Shown: piece after piece, positions 36,437 to 46,191 of the stretch
How positions within the stretch are numbered: the first letter of the stretch is position 1
Layout of the letters: each line of letters starts with the position of its first letter
Origin: Pseudomonas sp. DC1.2
Lineage (GTDB): Bacteria > Pseudomonadota > Gammaproteobacteria > Pseudomonadales > Pseudomonadaceae
Length of the DNA: 64,000 bases
Direction: 5' to 3'
Assembly: GCF_034351645.1 (NCBI RefSeq)
Contig: NZ_CP133782.1
Span: 1,741,001 to 1,805,000, forward strand
Made by a program: the position numbers and the translations under genes
The notes under the pieces: generated by a model
Database searches by the model: none
What the model was told of the DNA's origin: nothing
The model's input: the letters and a program-made list of their open reading frames with translations, nothing else

Positions 36437-37727
36437 GGAAGAACTCCAGCATGGCGTCGCTGTTGACGCGGTAGTTAAGGTTGCCGCAATGGCCGCCGTA
36501 AGGATAAACGGTCAAGCGATCGCCAAAGGTCTTGCGCAGGAAGCCGAGGTCGCCCGGGCCGAGGATCACGTCGTCGGCGTTGTGCATCACGGCGATTTTC
36601 GAGCTGTCGTGCAGATAGTCCTTCAGCGCGTACAGGCTCACTTGGTCCACCAGTTGCAGCAAGCTGCCACCGTCGGTGCGTGCGCGCCACATCGGGATGA
36701 CCTGTTCGGCCAGGTAACAATCAAAGTCGCACTGCAATGCACGTTTGAGAAACGGCGTGAGGCTGGTGCCTTCGGTGATCGGGTACTTCGGCGGAGTGAT
36801 CAGGCCTCGGCGGTTGATCAAGTCGGAGGTAAAGGCAATGTCGGCGGCGGAGAAACGGAACGAGGTGCCGATCAGCATGGCCATTTGTTCGTTGGTCAGG
36901 TGTTGCTTGGACTGCTGGAAGTCGTAGAGCAGCGCATCGTTGAGGTCGATGTAGCCCTTCTGCTGGAAGTAGCGGGTCAGTTTGTTCAACACCAGCTCAT
37001 AGAACGTGGTGCTGTTGTTGATGCCCTTGACTTCAGTTTGTACAAGCTTGTCCAGGTTGGTGATCGAGGTATAGAGGTTGACCGGCGGGTTGAGCAGCAG
37101 GACTTTCTTGAAATTGAAGCTGCGACGGGTTTCGTCCAGGTGCGCAACGAAGGCCGCCTCGAGTGCGCCGAGGCTGTAGCCGGTCAGGTAGTACTCGGTC
37201 ACGGGCAGTTTCGGGTTTTGTGCCCGTACCGCTTGCATGACGCGGTACATGTCTTCGGCGTCTTCTTTGGTGATGCCCGGCGTGGCAAAACGCGACGCCG
37301 CACTGATGAAGTCGAAGCTGGTCGGCGACGACAACTGCACCACGTGGTAACCGGCCTTGTAGTAAAGCTTTTTCAGGTATTCGTTGAGGCTGCTGTCGTA
37401 GCGTGCGCCAGTGCCGGCGATCAGGAAGATCAGTGGCGCAGCATGATCCTGCGTAGCAATACGATAGGTGAGCTTTTTCACGGCCCAGAAATTGTCCGGC
37501 AGGATGAACTCTCGCTCCGGGCGCAAGGTGACACTGCGGTCTGACTGATTGATGTCGTCGTTGGACGGCAGCTCCGGGCGCAGCTCCGGTGGCGTCGTGG
37601 CAATGGTTGCCTCGAACGGGTTGGTCAAGGGGTAGCCATAACTGGCGGCGTCGATATCGACCGCCAGTGCGGACGCACTCAAAATAAGGCCGCCAAACAG
37701 GGCGGCAAAGCGCAAGGAACGGAGCAT
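36429..37727 (-). CDS. Exported alpha/beta hydrolase
   Basis: A 432-residue protein with an N-terminal signal peptide (ending SALA) and an alpha/beta hydrolase fold: APLIFLIAGTGARYDSS, nucleophile elbow TGYSLGALEA (GxSxG), and late NADDVILGPGD and PYGGHCGN that could supply Asp and His. The start at 37727 has AAGGGA upstream; the longer frame would begin in the intergenic region. It directly overlaps mlaA, so a lipid- or envelope-related role is plausible but unproven. Confidence 0.8.
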   Translation of the reverse strand: MLRSLRFAALFGGLILSASALAVDIDAASYGYPLTNPFEATIATTPPELRPELPSNDDINQSDRSVTLRPEREFILPDNFWAVKKLTYRIATQDHAAPLIFLIAGTGARYDSSLNEYLKKLYYKAGYHVVQLSSPTSFDFISAASRFATPGITKEDAEDMYRVMQAVRAQNPKLPVTEYYLTGYSLGALEAAFVAHLDETRRSFNFKKVLLLNPPVNLYTSITNLDKLVQTEVKGINNSTTFYELVLNKLTRYFQQKGYIDLNDALLYDFQQSKQHLTNEQMAMLIGTSFRFSAADIAFTSDLINRRGLITPPKYPITEGTSLTPFLKRALQCDFDCYLAEQVIPMWRARTDGGSLLQLVDQVSLYALKDYLHDSSKIAVMHNADDVILGPGDLGFLRKTFGDRLTVYPYGGHCGNLNYRVNSDAMLEFFRG

Positions 37728-37950
37728 GACTGGATCCCTTAGGAAAGGTGCCGAATGAGGTTCGCAGGCTATGACCATCGGCCGTGTGCCAAAGTGCCAT
37801 GCCTCAGCACCAAACAGGCCAGAATTCGAAGTAATAGTAGCTGGACGATACACTTTGCAGCTATTCGACGGACAATTTTCTAGCTCGTGTGCTTGCTTAC
37901 CGCTGGCGGGAGATTAAGCTGGCCGCCGTTTTCGTTTATTGGAGTGCTTC

Positions 37951-38319
37951 ATGTCCCGCCGTCTGCCCGTGATTTTGCTGCTCGTTCTGCTGCCACTGTG
38001 GTTGGCCGCCAGTTATGGCGCGCGTTATGGCTTCATGGAAGATGCGCAATGGGTCGGCCTCTGCGCCGATGAAGCAAGCCGCTGGGAATGCGCTGTACGC
38101 TCCAACCTGGGGCTGATGATTCACTTCAAGGTGTTGGGTTATGCCGCGCTGGCGGCGGCGGTCTTCGGTTTTGTCGTGCCGGGCCGGGCCGGCTGGTGGC
38201 TGGCGGTGTTGGCGCTGGTGTTCGGCTTTCCGGCGTTGGCGTTGTACAACACGACGTTGGCAGTGTTTGCAGTGGTGATTGCGGGTTTGCGGTTGGTTCG
38301 GGCTTCTCGTAGCGCCTGA
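37951..38319 (+). CDS. Small membrane protein of unknown function
   Basis: A 122-residue protein with an N-terminal helix, a short external segment with two Cys (LCADEASRWECAV) and two or three further helices. I do not recognise a family with a known role. It has a GGAG-type ribosome site at the ATG at 37951 and is divergent from the hydrolase gene. Confidence 0.75.
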   Translation: MSRRLPVILLLVLLPLWLAASYGARYGFMEDAQWVGLCADEASRWECAVRSNLGLMIHFKVLGYAALAAAVFGFVVPGRAGWWLAVLALVFGFPALALYNTTLAVFAVVIAGLRLVRASRSA

Positions 38320-38328
38320 ATAGTCAGC

Positions 38329-38396
38329 CATCGCGGGCAGGCCCGCACCCACAAGGATTGCATAAGCCCTTTAGGTGCAGCCGGCTCGCGATAAGG
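38329..38396. repeat. REP-like palindromic sequence
   Basis: CATCGCGGGCAGGCCCGCACCCACA and, about 35 bp later, CCGGCTCGCGAT form a degenerate REP doublet between convergent genes. Confidence 0.5.
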
Positions 38397-38415
38397 TCGG
38401 AGCAGGTGCCGACGA

Positions 38416-39969
38416 TCAGCCCTTGCGAACCCGTAAACTGCGCCACAGTGCGGCAACCATCAGCCCGCTGACCAGCGCCCAACCCCAGGCTTGCTGGTTC
38501 TGCAGCCCTTCGCTATACAACTGCGGCGCAATCCCGGCGCCAATGATGAACGCCAGCAGGGCGATTTCCCGGCGCGGTACGTTCACCGGGTGGCAAACGT
38601 AAACCACCGCCGGCAGAATAAACGCGGCACTCGGGAAACTGCGGTAGCGCGCGTCGAACACCAGCTCCAGCATCATCACCGCGGCGGCAAACCCGGCCGC
38701 TGCCAGCCACCAGCCTGCGCGACTTTCCAACGCATTGAACGCTCGCTCACGCCAGCCAGTGCGAGCACTGAGCGTCAGTGCGGCATGGACCAGCACCAGC
38801 AAGTTCAAGACAGTCAGCAAACCGACCCACAGCCATTCGCTGGCAAACCGGGTGGTGATAAACGCCAGTTCACCCCATGCGCCAATCGAACACGCCGCCA
38901 GCGCACCCAACAACGGCAAGACTAACGCTGCCCGCGTACTGCGAACCCGCCCGCCCAGCAACAACGTGCCGAGGAAAATCAACCCGCCCACCGCCAACCA
39001 TTGCGACCAGTGCGGCACGTTAGATACGGGGCCTGCCAGTACGCCCTTGTCCTGACGGTCTGCATCGAACAGCCCCCAGTAACCCCCCACTGCGCCTTCG
39101 CTGGCCCGTTTCCACGGCTGGTCGAACGCTTCGATCAGGTTGTAATGCCAGCCTTGCTGTTCGGCCATGGCAACAAAACCGCGAATGAACTTGGCTTCGT
39201 TGACCCGGCTTGGCAGGGCGGTTTCGCGCTGGCGGCCTTCGCTGGGCCAGCCGGTTTCGCCAATCATCACGTCCTTGGGGGCGAATTTATTGCCAAACAC
39301 TTGGCGCACCTGCGCCACATGCTGCAACGCGGCGTCGATGTTCGACGGATCATCTTCCCAGTACGGCAGCAAATGAATGGTCAGGAAGTCCACCGCAGGA
39401 GCGATTTCCGGATGCTTGAGCCAGAACTCCCAGACGTCGGCATACGTGACCGGCTGCTTGACCTGGCTTTTAACCTTGTTAATCAGCTTCGCCAACTGCG
39501 GGCCAGTGACTTCCTTGCGCAACAGCGCTTCGTTACCAACGATCACCGAGGTCACGACGTCTGCGTTGGCGTTGGCCGAAGCGATCAGCAGATCGACTTC
39601 TTTGTCGGTGTCCACGGGGTTGCTGTTGACCCAAGCGCCGATCATCAGTTTCAGGCCATGCTTGCGGGCAAGATCAGGCAGGGCTTCCAGGCCTGTCATG
39701 GAGTAAGTACGAATGCACTGGAAACGCGTCGCCAGCAGGGCGAGGTCGGCGTCCATGCGCTCGGGGCGCAATTTGAAGGGCTGGTCGAACGGCGACTGAT
39801 CCTTGTCGAACGGTGTGTAGGAGGCGCATTGCAGTTTGTGCGTCGCGCTGGCCGCGTCCGGGAGAATGACCGGTTTGCCCACCCCGTACCAGAAGCCGCC
39901 AAGGGCAAATAGCGCGAGCAGGCAAGCGAAGAGATAAGCCATAAAGGGAAAGCGTGATGTCGCGGGCAT
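38416..39969 (-). CDS. GH17-domain membrane protein (beta-glucan-acting)
   Basis: A 517-residue protein with an N-terminal membrane helix (YLFACLLALFALGGFWYG), a glycoside hydrolase family 17 domain (about residues 50-300) with the acid/base Glu in VIVGNEALL and the nucleophile Glu in IGETGWPSEG, then seven or so C-terminal membrane helices. GH17 enzymes cut or rearrange beta-1,3-glucans; bacterial membrane forms are linked to cyclic or periplasmic glucan synthesis. The ATG at 39969 is the last before the first helix; earlier in-frame starts would add an unlikely 60-residue extension. Confidence 0.85.
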   Translation of the reverse strand: MPATSRFPFMAYLFACLLALFALGGFWYGVGKPVILPDAASATHKLQCASYTPFDKDQSPFDQPFKLRPERMDADLALLATRFQCIRTYSMTGLEALPDLARKHGLKLMIGAWVNSNPVDTDKEVDLLIASANANADVVTSVIVGNEALLRKEVTGPQLAKLINKVKSQVKQPVTYADVWEFWLKHPEIAPAVDFLTIHLLPYWEDDPSNIDAALQHVAQVRQVFGNKFAPKDVMIGETGWPSEGRQRETALPSRVNEAKFIRGFVAMAEQQGWHYNLIEAFDQPWKRASEGAVGGYWGLFDADRQDKGVLAGPVSNVPHWSQWLAVGGLIFLGTLLLGGRVRSTRAALVLPLLGALAACSIGAWGELAFITTRFASEWLWVGLLTVLNLLVLVHAALTLSARTGWRERAFNALESRAGWWLAAAGFAAAVMMLELVFDARYRSFPSAAFILPAVVYVCHPVNVPRREIALLAFIIGAGIAPQLYSEGLQNQQAWGWALVSGLMVAALWRSLRVRKG

Positions 39970-40311
39970 GGTCAGGCCGTCTGGAAGCAAAGGCGCGCAT
40001 GTTACCTGCATTTTCCCTACGCTTGGTGCCCTGCATGGTTTTGACATGCAAAGATCGGGCGGATTGGTCATCAGTCTTTTCTTTCGCACGATTAATGGCG
40101 TTCTGATGTCGTTTCTCGGTGCCTTGAGGTCGCTGACAGAGCAGGTCGGCATTGGCGTCAGGTTGATTATCGAAGCGTCAGTGTTCTCATTGAGACATCG
40201 CGCTGATGATCGAACGAGTTTGCGGTGAGGCGTGATGGGGCGCAGTGCACCATAACAATACGTTGACGCTGCTCGGCATCCGTCGGGCGCAGCACTTTCG
40301 GGGAAGTAACG
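39970..40311. other. Intergenic region between GH17 gene and betX
   Basis: About 340 bp between divergent genes. No gene or clear promoter consensus was seen. It should hold both promoters; the betX ribosome site GGGGAAG is at its right end. Confidence 0.4.
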
Positions 40312-41163
40312 ATGAAGATGCGACGACTTTTAGGCGCGAGTGCCGCTCTGGTGCTTGCGATTGGCTCCACATTCGCCAATGCCGAGAGCAAAACCCTGAG
40401 CATCGGCTATGTCGACGGTTGGTCCGACAGTGTCGCGACCACGCATGTGGCCGCCGAAGTGATCAAACAGAAGTTAGGTTATGACGTGAAGCTGCAAGCA
40501 GTCGCCACCGGGATCATGTGGCAAGGTGTGGCCACCGGCAAGCTGGACGCCATGCTCTCGGCCTGGCTGCCGGTGACTCACGGTGATTACTGGGCCAAGA
40601 ACAAGGATCAGGTCGTCGATTACGGCCCGAACTTCAAGGACGCGAAAATTGGCTTGATCGTACCGGAGTACGTCAAAGCCAAAAGCATTGAAGACCTGAA
40701 AACCGACGACAGCTTTAAGGGGCGCATCGTCGGCATCGATGCCGGTTCGGGCGTCATGCTTAAGACTGACCAGGCGATCAAGGACTATGGTCTGACCAAC
40801 TACACCCTCAAAGCAAGTTCCGGCGCGGGTATGATTGCCGAGCTGACCCGTGCCGAGAAAAAGAACGAATCCATTGCCGTCACCGGTTGGGTACCGCACT
40901 GGATGTTCGCCAAGTGGAAACTGCGCTTCCTGGACGACCCGAAAAGCGTGTATGGCGCAGCTGAAACGGTGAACAGCATTGGCAGCAAAGAGCTGGCCAC
41001 TAAAGCCCCAGAGGTGGCGAAATTCCTGAAGAATTTCCAGTGGGCGTCGAAAGACGAAATTGGCGAAGTCATGTTGGCAATTCAGGACGGTGCGAAACCT
41101 GAAGTCGCGGCGAAAGATTGGGTGGCAAAACACCCGGAGCGTGTTGCCGAATGGATCAAGTAA
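40312..41163 (+). CDS. betX: Quaternary ammonium (glycine betaine) binding protein, BetX-type
   Basis: A 283-residue periplasmic protein with a signal peptide (cut after ANA) and an OpuAC fold: IGYVDGWSDSVATTHV, then SAWLPVTHGDYW, GIDAGSGVML, and VTGWVPHWMFAKWKLRFLDD with the Trp residues that form the aromatic cage. Gene order with DUF485 and ActP-like genes matches betX of P. aeruginosa, an orphan binding protein that works with the CbcWV transporter. No permease is nearby. Confidence 0.88.
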   Translation: MKMRRLLGASAALVLAIGSTFANAESKTLSIGYVDGWSDSVATTHVAAEVIKQKLGYDVKLQAVATGIMWQGVATGKLDAMLSAWLPVTHGDYWAKNKDQVVDYGPNFKDAKIGLIVPEYVKAKSIEDLKTDDSFKGRIVGIDAGSGVMLKTDQAIKDYGLTNYTLKASSGAGMIAELTRAEKKNESIAVTGWVPHWMFAKWKLRFLDDPKSVYGAAETVNSIGSKELATKAPEVAKFLKNFQWASKDEIGEVMLAIQDGAKPEVAAKDWVAKHPERVAEWIK

Positions 41164-41194
41164 GTTGATCAAAAGCGTCTAGTCAGCACCTTTC

Positions 41195-41229
41195 AGGGCC
41201 CCGTGGCATTTATGCCTCGGGGCCCTTTG
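41195..41229 (+). terminator. Terminator after betX
   Basis: AGGGCCCCG at 41195-41203 pairs with CGGGGCCCT at 41218-41226, followed by TTGTATTT. Confidence 0.85.
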
Positions 41230-41391
41230 TATTTCAGGCAGATAAAGGTTGTATGACTGTGATTTTTTTATCGGCTAAAAATTGGCGAAAACGTCATGTC
41301 GTTCTAATACTAAGGTCGTCTGGAACCTGTCCTTGAGCCGCATAGAGTGGATAACGTTCTAACAATAATCTGTGCTGCGAGGATAAAAACA

Positions 41392-41703
41392 ATGAACGAC
41401 AGCATTTACCTCTCGATTCAAAACAGCCCGCGCTTCAAGGAGCTGGTCAGTAAACGAGAAAAGTTCGCCTGGATTCTTTCGGCGATCATGCTTGGGCTTT
41501 ACTCCGGATTCATCCTATTGATTGCTTACGGGCCGCATATTCTGGGTGCAAAAATCAGTCCTGAATCTTCGATCACCTGGGGGATACCGATTGGTGTAGG
41601 TCTTATTCTCTCGGCCTTTGTCCTGACTGCAATCTACGTAAGACGCGCCAATGGCGAATTTGACGACCTGAACAATCTGATTCTCAAGGAGGCTCAGCAA
41701 TGA
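41392..41703 (+). CDS. DUF485 family inner membrane protein
   Basis: A 103-residue protein with two membrane helices and the DUF485 pattern ([19 protein letters not shown] and [13 protein letters not shown]). These small proteins nearly always precede ActP-type solute symporters and are thought to help them. The ATG at 41392 gives the family's length. It overlaps actP by ATGA. Confidence 0.93.
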   Translation: MNDSIYLSIQNSPRFKELVSKREKFAWILSAIMLGLYSGFILLIAYGPHILGAKISPESSITWGIPIGVGLILSAFVLTAIYVRRANGEFDDLNNLILKEAQQ

Positions 41704-43358
41704 TCCGGCGTCTAATGGCTCTATTGAGCATCGCAGCCTTTGCACCGGGTGCCTGGGCATCTGAGGCCCTGACCGGCGAAGTACACAAACAACCGCTCAA
41801 CGTTTCCGCGATTTTGATGTTCGTGGCGTTTGTCGGTTTGACCCTATGCATTACCTATTGGGCTTCGAAGCGCAACAATTCGGCGGCCGATTACTACGCA
41901 GCTGGCGGCAAAATCACTGGCCTGCAAAATGGTTTGGCGATTGCCGGCGACTACATGTCGGCAGCGTCCTTCCTGGGTATTTCTGCATTGGTCTACGCCT
42001 CTGGCTACGACGGCCTGATCTACTCGATCGGCTTCCTGGTGGGTTGGCCGATCATTTTGTTCCTGATCGCTGAGCGCCTGCGTAACCTGGGTAAATACAC
42101 CTTTGCCGATGTGGCGTCCTACCGCCTCGGGCAAACCCAGATCCGCACGCTGTCCGCTTGCGGTTCGCTGGTGGTGGTTGCGTTCTACCTGATCGCGCAA
42201 ATGGTCGGTGCCGGCAAGTTGATTCAACTGCTGTTCGGTCTCGACTACTACGTGGCGGTGATCCTGGTTGGCATTTTGATGTGCATGTACGTGTTGTTCG
42301 GCGGCATGCTGGCCACCACTTGGGTACAGATCATCAAGGCGGTGCTGTTGCTGTCCGGTGCTTCGTTCATGGCGCTGATGGTGATGAAACACGTCAATTT
42401 CGATTTCAACATGTTGTTTTCCGAAGCGATCAAGGTTCACCCTAAAGGTGACGCGATCATGAGCCCCGGTGGGTTGGTGAAAGATCCCGTCTCGGCGTTC
42501 TCCCTAGGCCTGGCACTGATGTTCGGTACCGCGGGCTTGCCTCACATTCTGATGCGCTTCTTCACCGTGAGTGACGCAAAAGAAGCTCGCAAGAGCGTGC
42601 TGTATGCCACCGGTTTCATCGGCTACTTCTACATCCTGACGTTCATTATCGGCTTCGGCGCGATTCTGTTGGTCAGCACTAACCCGGCCTTTAAAGATGC
42701 AGCTGGCGCGCTGTTAGGCGGCAACAACATGGCAGCGGTGCATCTTGCCAATGCGGTGGGTGGCAGTATCTTCCTGGGCTTCATCTCGGCGGTAGCGTTC
42801 GCGACCATTCTGGCAGTGGTTGCCGGTCTGACCCTGGCAGGTGCAACGGCGGTGTCTCACGACCTCTACGCCAGCGTGATCAAGAAGGGCAAGGCCAACG
42901 ACAAGGATGAGATCCGCGTCTCGAAAATCACCACTATCGCTTTGGGCGTGTTGGCGATCGGTCTGGGCATTTTGTTCGAAAGCCAGAACATCGCGTTCAT
43001 GGTGGGCCTGGCGTTCTCCATCGCGGCAAGCTGTAACTTCCCGGTGCTGCTGCTTTCCATGTACTGGAAAAAGCTGACCACCCGCGGCGCGATGATCGGT
43101 GGCTGGATGGGGCTGATCAGTGCGGTGGGCTTGATGGTGCTTGGGCCGACCATTTGGGTGCAGATTCTGCATCACGAGAAGGCGATCTTCCCTTACGAGT
43201 ACCCGGCGCTGTTCTCCATGGGGATCGCGTTTGTCGGGATCTGGTTCTTCTCGATCACTGATAAATCGGTTGCCGCTGACAAGGAGCGGGCGCTTTTCTT
43301 CCCGCAATTTGTGCGGTCGCAGACTGGTTTGGGGGCGAGTGGGGCGGTTTCGCACTAA
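41700..43358 (+). CDS. actP: Cation/acetate symporter, ActP-like
   Basis: A 552-residue sodium:solute symporter with about 13 helices; the first 20 residues may be a signal-like helix. Conserved segments include [34 protein letters not shown] and [15 protein letters not shown]. It imports acetate or similar monocarboxylates with Na+. It is co-translated with the DUF485 gene. The exact substrate in this branch next to betX is not certain. Confidence 0.9.
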   Translation: MIRRLMALLSIAAFAPGAWASEALTGEVHKQPLNVSAILMFVAFVGLTLCITYWASKRNNSAADYYAAGGKITGLQNGLAIAGDYMSAASFLGISALVYASGYDGLIYSIGFLVGWPIILFLIAERLRNLGKYTFADVASYRLGQTQIRTLSACGSLVVVAFYLIAQMVGAGKLIQLLFGLDYYVAVILVGILMCMYVLFGGMLATTWVQIIKAVLLLSGASFMALMVMKHVNFDFNMLFSEAIKVHPKGDAIMSPGGLVKDPVSAFSLGLALMFGTAGLPHILMRFFTVSDAKEARKSVLYATGFIGYFYILTFIIGFGAILLVSTNPAFKDAAGALLGGNNMAAVHLANAVGGSIFLGFISAVAFATILAVVAGLTLAGATAVSHDLYASVIKKGKANDKDEIRVSKITTIALGVLAIGLGILFESQNIAFMVGLAFSIAASCNFPVLLLSMYWKKLTTRGAMIGGWMGLISAVGLMVLGPTIWVQILHHEKAIFPYEYPALFSMGIAFVGIWFFSITDKSVAADKERALFFPQFVRSQTGLGASGAVSH

Positions 43359-43394
43359 GGTTTTGGGCTTGTCTATATAAGCTGCGTTAAACAG

Positions 43395-43427
43395 AAATGC
43401 CCTGGTCGAAAGATCAGGGCATTTTTA
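43395..43427 (+). terminator. Terminator after actP
   Basis: AAATGCCCTG at 43395-43404 pairs with CAGGGCATTT at 43415-43424, followed by TTATT. The same hairpin arms recur after brnQ (58503). Confidence 0.9.
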
Positions 43428-43729
43428 TTGGGCGTTGGCTTTGCCTTTGTAAGCGCGAGGCTTACCCATGAAGGCGGTCTGATAGCCGACCTGTGCTTTG
43501 AGGTGTACCTGTTCATTTCTGCGGTAACGGTCGCTTAAGGGGGGGCTCCCTTGCAGCAACTCAACTTGTGCTCGGCAGGGGCGCCATCCTGAAGGTGAAA
43601 GTCTTCTCTGGAGCTAGCCGCGGCGCTTTTGCCAGGGTCGGCATTCCGGATGTTCGCAAGTGACTTGTTGTAAGAGCGAAATCCTAAGCTGCCGTTAGCG
43701 GAAAATGGATCAGTACACATACCGCACAA
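43425..43729 (-). pseudogene. Frameshifted small ORF of unknown function
   Basis: On the minus strand an ORF from an ATG at 43729 runs 64 codons and stops at 43535, just past a run of seven C (7 G at 43539-43545 on the plus strand). With one more C the frame would continue without a stop to a TAA at 43425, giving about 101 residues; the second part reads RYRRNEQVHLKAQVGYQTAF and then MGKPRAYKGKANAQ. The composition looks gene-like, but no family is recognised. It could be a decayed gene, a phase-variable gene, or a sequencing error at the homopolymer. Confidence 0.45.
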
Positions 43730-43733
43730 ACAA

Positions 43734-43762
43734 AAACGGCCCCTACATAAATAGAGGCCGTT
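43734..43762 (-). terminator. gltA terminator
   Basis: On the minus strand AACGGCCTC-tatttatgt-AGGGGCCGTTTTTG, an almost perfect stem and T-run about 40 bp past the gltA stop. Confidence 0.8.
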
Positions 43763-43798
43763 CCCGGTACAACTTAAGACGTTATCGCAAGACAGGTC

Positions 43799-45088
43799 TT
43801 ATTTGCGATCTTCCAGCTTGGTGATGTCACGCGACTTGTAGCCGGTGTACAGCTGGCGTGGGCGACCAATCTTGTACGGGCTGGAGAGCATTTCTTTCCA
43901 GTGGGATATCCAGCCGACGGTCCGCGCCAAAGCGAAGATCACGGTGAACATGCTGGTTGGAATGCCGATCGCCTTGAGGATGATCCCCGAGTAGAAGTCG
44001 ACGTTCGGGTACAGCGAGCGTTCGATGAAGTACGGGTCGGTCAGGGCGATCTCTTCCAGGCGCATGGCCAGTTCGAGTTGCGGATCGTTCTTGATGCCCA
44101 GTTCTCTCAATACTTCGTCACACGTCTGCTTCATCACAGTGGCGCGTGGATCACGGTTTTTGTAAACCCGATGACCGAAGCCCATCAACTTGAACGGATC
44201 GTTCTTGTCTTTGGCTTTGGCGATGAACTTGTCGATGTTCGACACATCGCCGATTTCATCCAGCATGCTCAGAACAGCTTCGTTGGCGCCGCCGTGAGCA
44301 GGGCCCCACAGTGCGGCGATACCGGCGGCGATACAGGCGAACGGGTTGGCGCCCGAAGAGCCTGCCAGACGAACGGTAGAGGTCGATGCGTTCTGCTCGT
44401 GGTCGGCATGGAGGATGAAAATCCGGTCCATGGCCTTGGCGAGCACCGGGCTAATCGGTTTGATCTCGCACGGGGTATTGAACATCATGTGCAGGAAGTT
44501 TTCCGCGTAAGTCAGGTCGTTGCGCGGGTACATCATGGGTTGACCCATGGAGTACTTGTAAACCATCGCTGCCAGGGTAGGCATCTTGGCAACCAGACGG
44601 ATCGCGGAAATTTCGCGATGCTGCGGGTTATTGATGTCCAGGGAGTCGTGGTAGAAGGCCGAGAGGGCGCCGACTACACCGCACATGACGGCCATGGGGT
44701 GGGCGTCGCGGCGAAAGCCGTTGAAGAAGGTCTTCAATTGCTCGTGAACCATGGTGTGGTTCTTGACGGTGCTGACGAACTGGGCCTTCTGTTCTGCGGT
44801 CGGCAATTCGCCGTTGAGCAGCAGATAGCAGGTTTCCAGGTAGTCTGACTGTTCGGCCAGTTGTTCGATCGGGTAGCCTCGATGCAGCAGAATGCCGTTA
44901 TCGCCGTCGATATAGGTAATCTTCGACTCGCAAGAGGCGGTCGACATGAACCCTGGGTCAAAGGTGAAGCGGCCCGTGGCCGTGAGGCCCCGAACATCGA
45001 TTACATCGGGACCAACGGTGCCGGTTAAAATGGGCAGCTCGACGGGGGCTGCGCCCTCGATGATCAACTGCGCTTTTTTGTCAGCCAT
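43799..45088 (-). CDS. gltA: Citrate synthase (type II)
   Basis: A 429-residue enzyme with the hexameric citrate synthase start ([18 protein letters not shown]), the His in [21 protein letters not shown] and [14 protein letters not shown]. It condenses oxaloacetate and acetyl-CoA. It is transcribed away from sdhC, from a strong promoter at 45147-45174. Confidence 0.98.
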   Translation of the reverse strand: MADKKAQLIIEGAAPVELPILTGTVGPDVIDVRGLTATGRFTFDPGFMSTASCESKITYIDGDNGILLHRGYPIEQLAEQSDYLETCYLLLNGELPTAEQKAQFVSTVKNHTMVHEQLKTFFNGFRRDAHPMAVMCGVVGALSAFYHDSLDINNPQHREISAIRLVAKMPTLAAMVYKYSMGQPMMYPRNDLTYAENFLHMMFNTPCEIKPISPVLAKAMDRIFILHADHEQNASTSTVRLAGSSGANPFACIAAGIAALWGPAHGGANEAVLSMLDEIGDVSNIDKFIAKAKDKNDPFKLMGFGHRVYKNRDPRATVMKQTCDEVLRELGIKNDPQLELAMRLEEIALTDPYFIERSLYPNVDFYSGIILKAIGIPTSMFTVIFALARTVGWISHWKEMLSSPYKIGRPRQLYTGYKSRDITKLEDRK

Positions 45089-45146
45089 GTGGCCTCCTAT
45101 TTATGCTTGAAATCATCAGACAGACCCCCCACGCAGGGCCCGCACC

Positions 45147-45174
45147 ACTATAGTGAGATAAATTCGAATGTCAA
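45147..45174 (-). promoter_or_regulatory. gltA promoter (sigma-70 type)
   Basis: On the minus strand TTGACA (45174-45169), a 16 bp spacer, then TATAGT (45152-45147), about 60 bp before the gltA start. This is close to the consensus. Confidence 0.85.
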
Positions 45175-45288
45175 TTTGCCTAAAGTCTTGCTCCAGAAGG
45201 CTTTAACCGTACTTTTTCCTCTAAATTACCTGCCATTTACGCCTTTTATCGCACTTGCGCAATGCGCTATTAGGGGGAGGTGATTGCG

Positions 45289-45317
45289 TTGTCATTAGTA
45301 GCCTAACTGTCTATACT
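45289..45317 (+). promoter_or_regulatory. sdhC promoter (sigma-70 type)
   Basis: TTGTCA at 45289-45294, a 17 bp spacer and TATACT at 45312-45317. Transcription would begin near 45325, leaving a 5' leader of about 125 bases before the sdhC GTG. Such a leader leaves room for small-RNA control; PrrF RNAs are known to repress sdh in P. aeruginosa, but no pairing site was worked out here. Confidence 0.8.
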
Positions 45318-45451
45318 CGGCCTCCGACCGCCAGGGGCTTTTGGGCCTGCTTTGCTGGGGGTCGCACTCCCTGGGTGGTGGGTACCTGACCAGTGCACTC
45401 CCCAACAACTTTGCCCTGATTGTTAGGGGCTCTTCAGTGTGAAAAAAAGCC

Positions 45452-45826
45452 GTGAATAGCCAACGACCTGTAAACCTAGACCTAAGGACCATCAAACTCC
45501 CAGTCACTGCTTACACGTCCATTCTTCACCGAATCTCCGGTGTCATCCTCTTTGTCAGCCTGGCCATCATGCTTTTTGCATTGGACAAGTCGCTGAGTTC
45601 CGAGGAAGGCTTCGGTCAGGTGAAAGCGTGTCTGACCAGTCCGCTAGCGAAGCTAGTGATTTGGGGCATCCTGTCCGCCTTGCTGTATCACTTGGTTGCC
45701 GGTGTGCGCCACTTGATCATGGACATGGGCATCGGTGAGACGCTGGAAGGCGGCAAGCTGGGCTCGAAAATCGTTATCGCCGTTTCCGTGGTGGTAATCG
45801 TTCTGGCAGGAGTTTGGATATGGTAA
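45452..45826 (+). CDS. sdhC: Succinate dehydrogenase cytochrome b556 subunit
   Basis: A 124-residue protein with three membrane helices; RPVNLDLRTIKLPVTAYTSI and LHRISGVILF are the conserved SdhC start, and the heme ligand His lies in LYHLVAGVRHL. It starts with GTG at 45452. It anchors the SdhAB catalytic subunits and takes part in ubiquinone reduction. It is the first gene of a TCA block that continues with sdhDAB and sucAB-lpdG-sucCD. Confidence 0.95.
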   Translation: MNSQRPVNLDLRTIKLPVTAYTSILHRISGVILFVSLAIMLFALDKSLSSEEGFGQVKACLTSPLAKLVIWGILSALLYHLVAGVRHLIMDMGIGETLEGGKLGSKIVIAVSVVVIVLAGVWIW

Positions 45827-46188
45827 CTAACGTCACGAACCTGTCGCGTTCGGGCCTCTATGACTGGATGGCACAACGCGTGTCTGCAGTCGTTCTCGCG
45901 GCTTATTTCATTTTCCTGATCGGATACGTCGTTGCCCACCCAGGTATCGGCTACGCACAGTGGCATGAACTGTTCGCAAGCAACTGGATGCGTATCTTCA
46001 GTCTTTTGGCCCTCGTTGCCCTCGGCGCTCACGCCTGGGTAGGCATGTGGACCATCGCGACCGACTACCTGACGCCAATGGCGTTCGGCAAGTCCGCGAC
46101 TGCTATACGTTTCCTCTTTCAGGCAGTATGCGGCGTCGCGATGTTCGCCTACTTCGTCTGGGGTGTGCAGATTCTTTGGGGTATCTGA
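45820..46188 (+). CDS. sdhD: Succinate dehydrogenase membrane anchor subunit
   Basis: A 122-residue protein with three helices, starting MVTNVTNLSRSGLYDWMAQR, with the heme-region ALGAHAWVGMW. The ATG at 45820 overlaps sdhC by 7 bp, so the two anchor subunits are coupled. Confidence 0.95.
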   Translation: MVTNVTNLSRSGLYDWMAQRVSAVVLAAYFIFLIGYVVAHPGIGYAQWHELFASNWMRIFSLLALVALGAHAWVGMWTIATDYLTPMAFGKSATAIRFLFQAVCGVAMFAYFVWGVQILWGI

Positions 46189-46191
46189 TCC

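Noticed and set aside
36303..37544. 413-codon plus-strand frame opposite the mlaA and hydrolase genes
   Set aside because: The two minus-strand genes have signal peptides, catalytic motifs and overlaps; the opposite frame has none.
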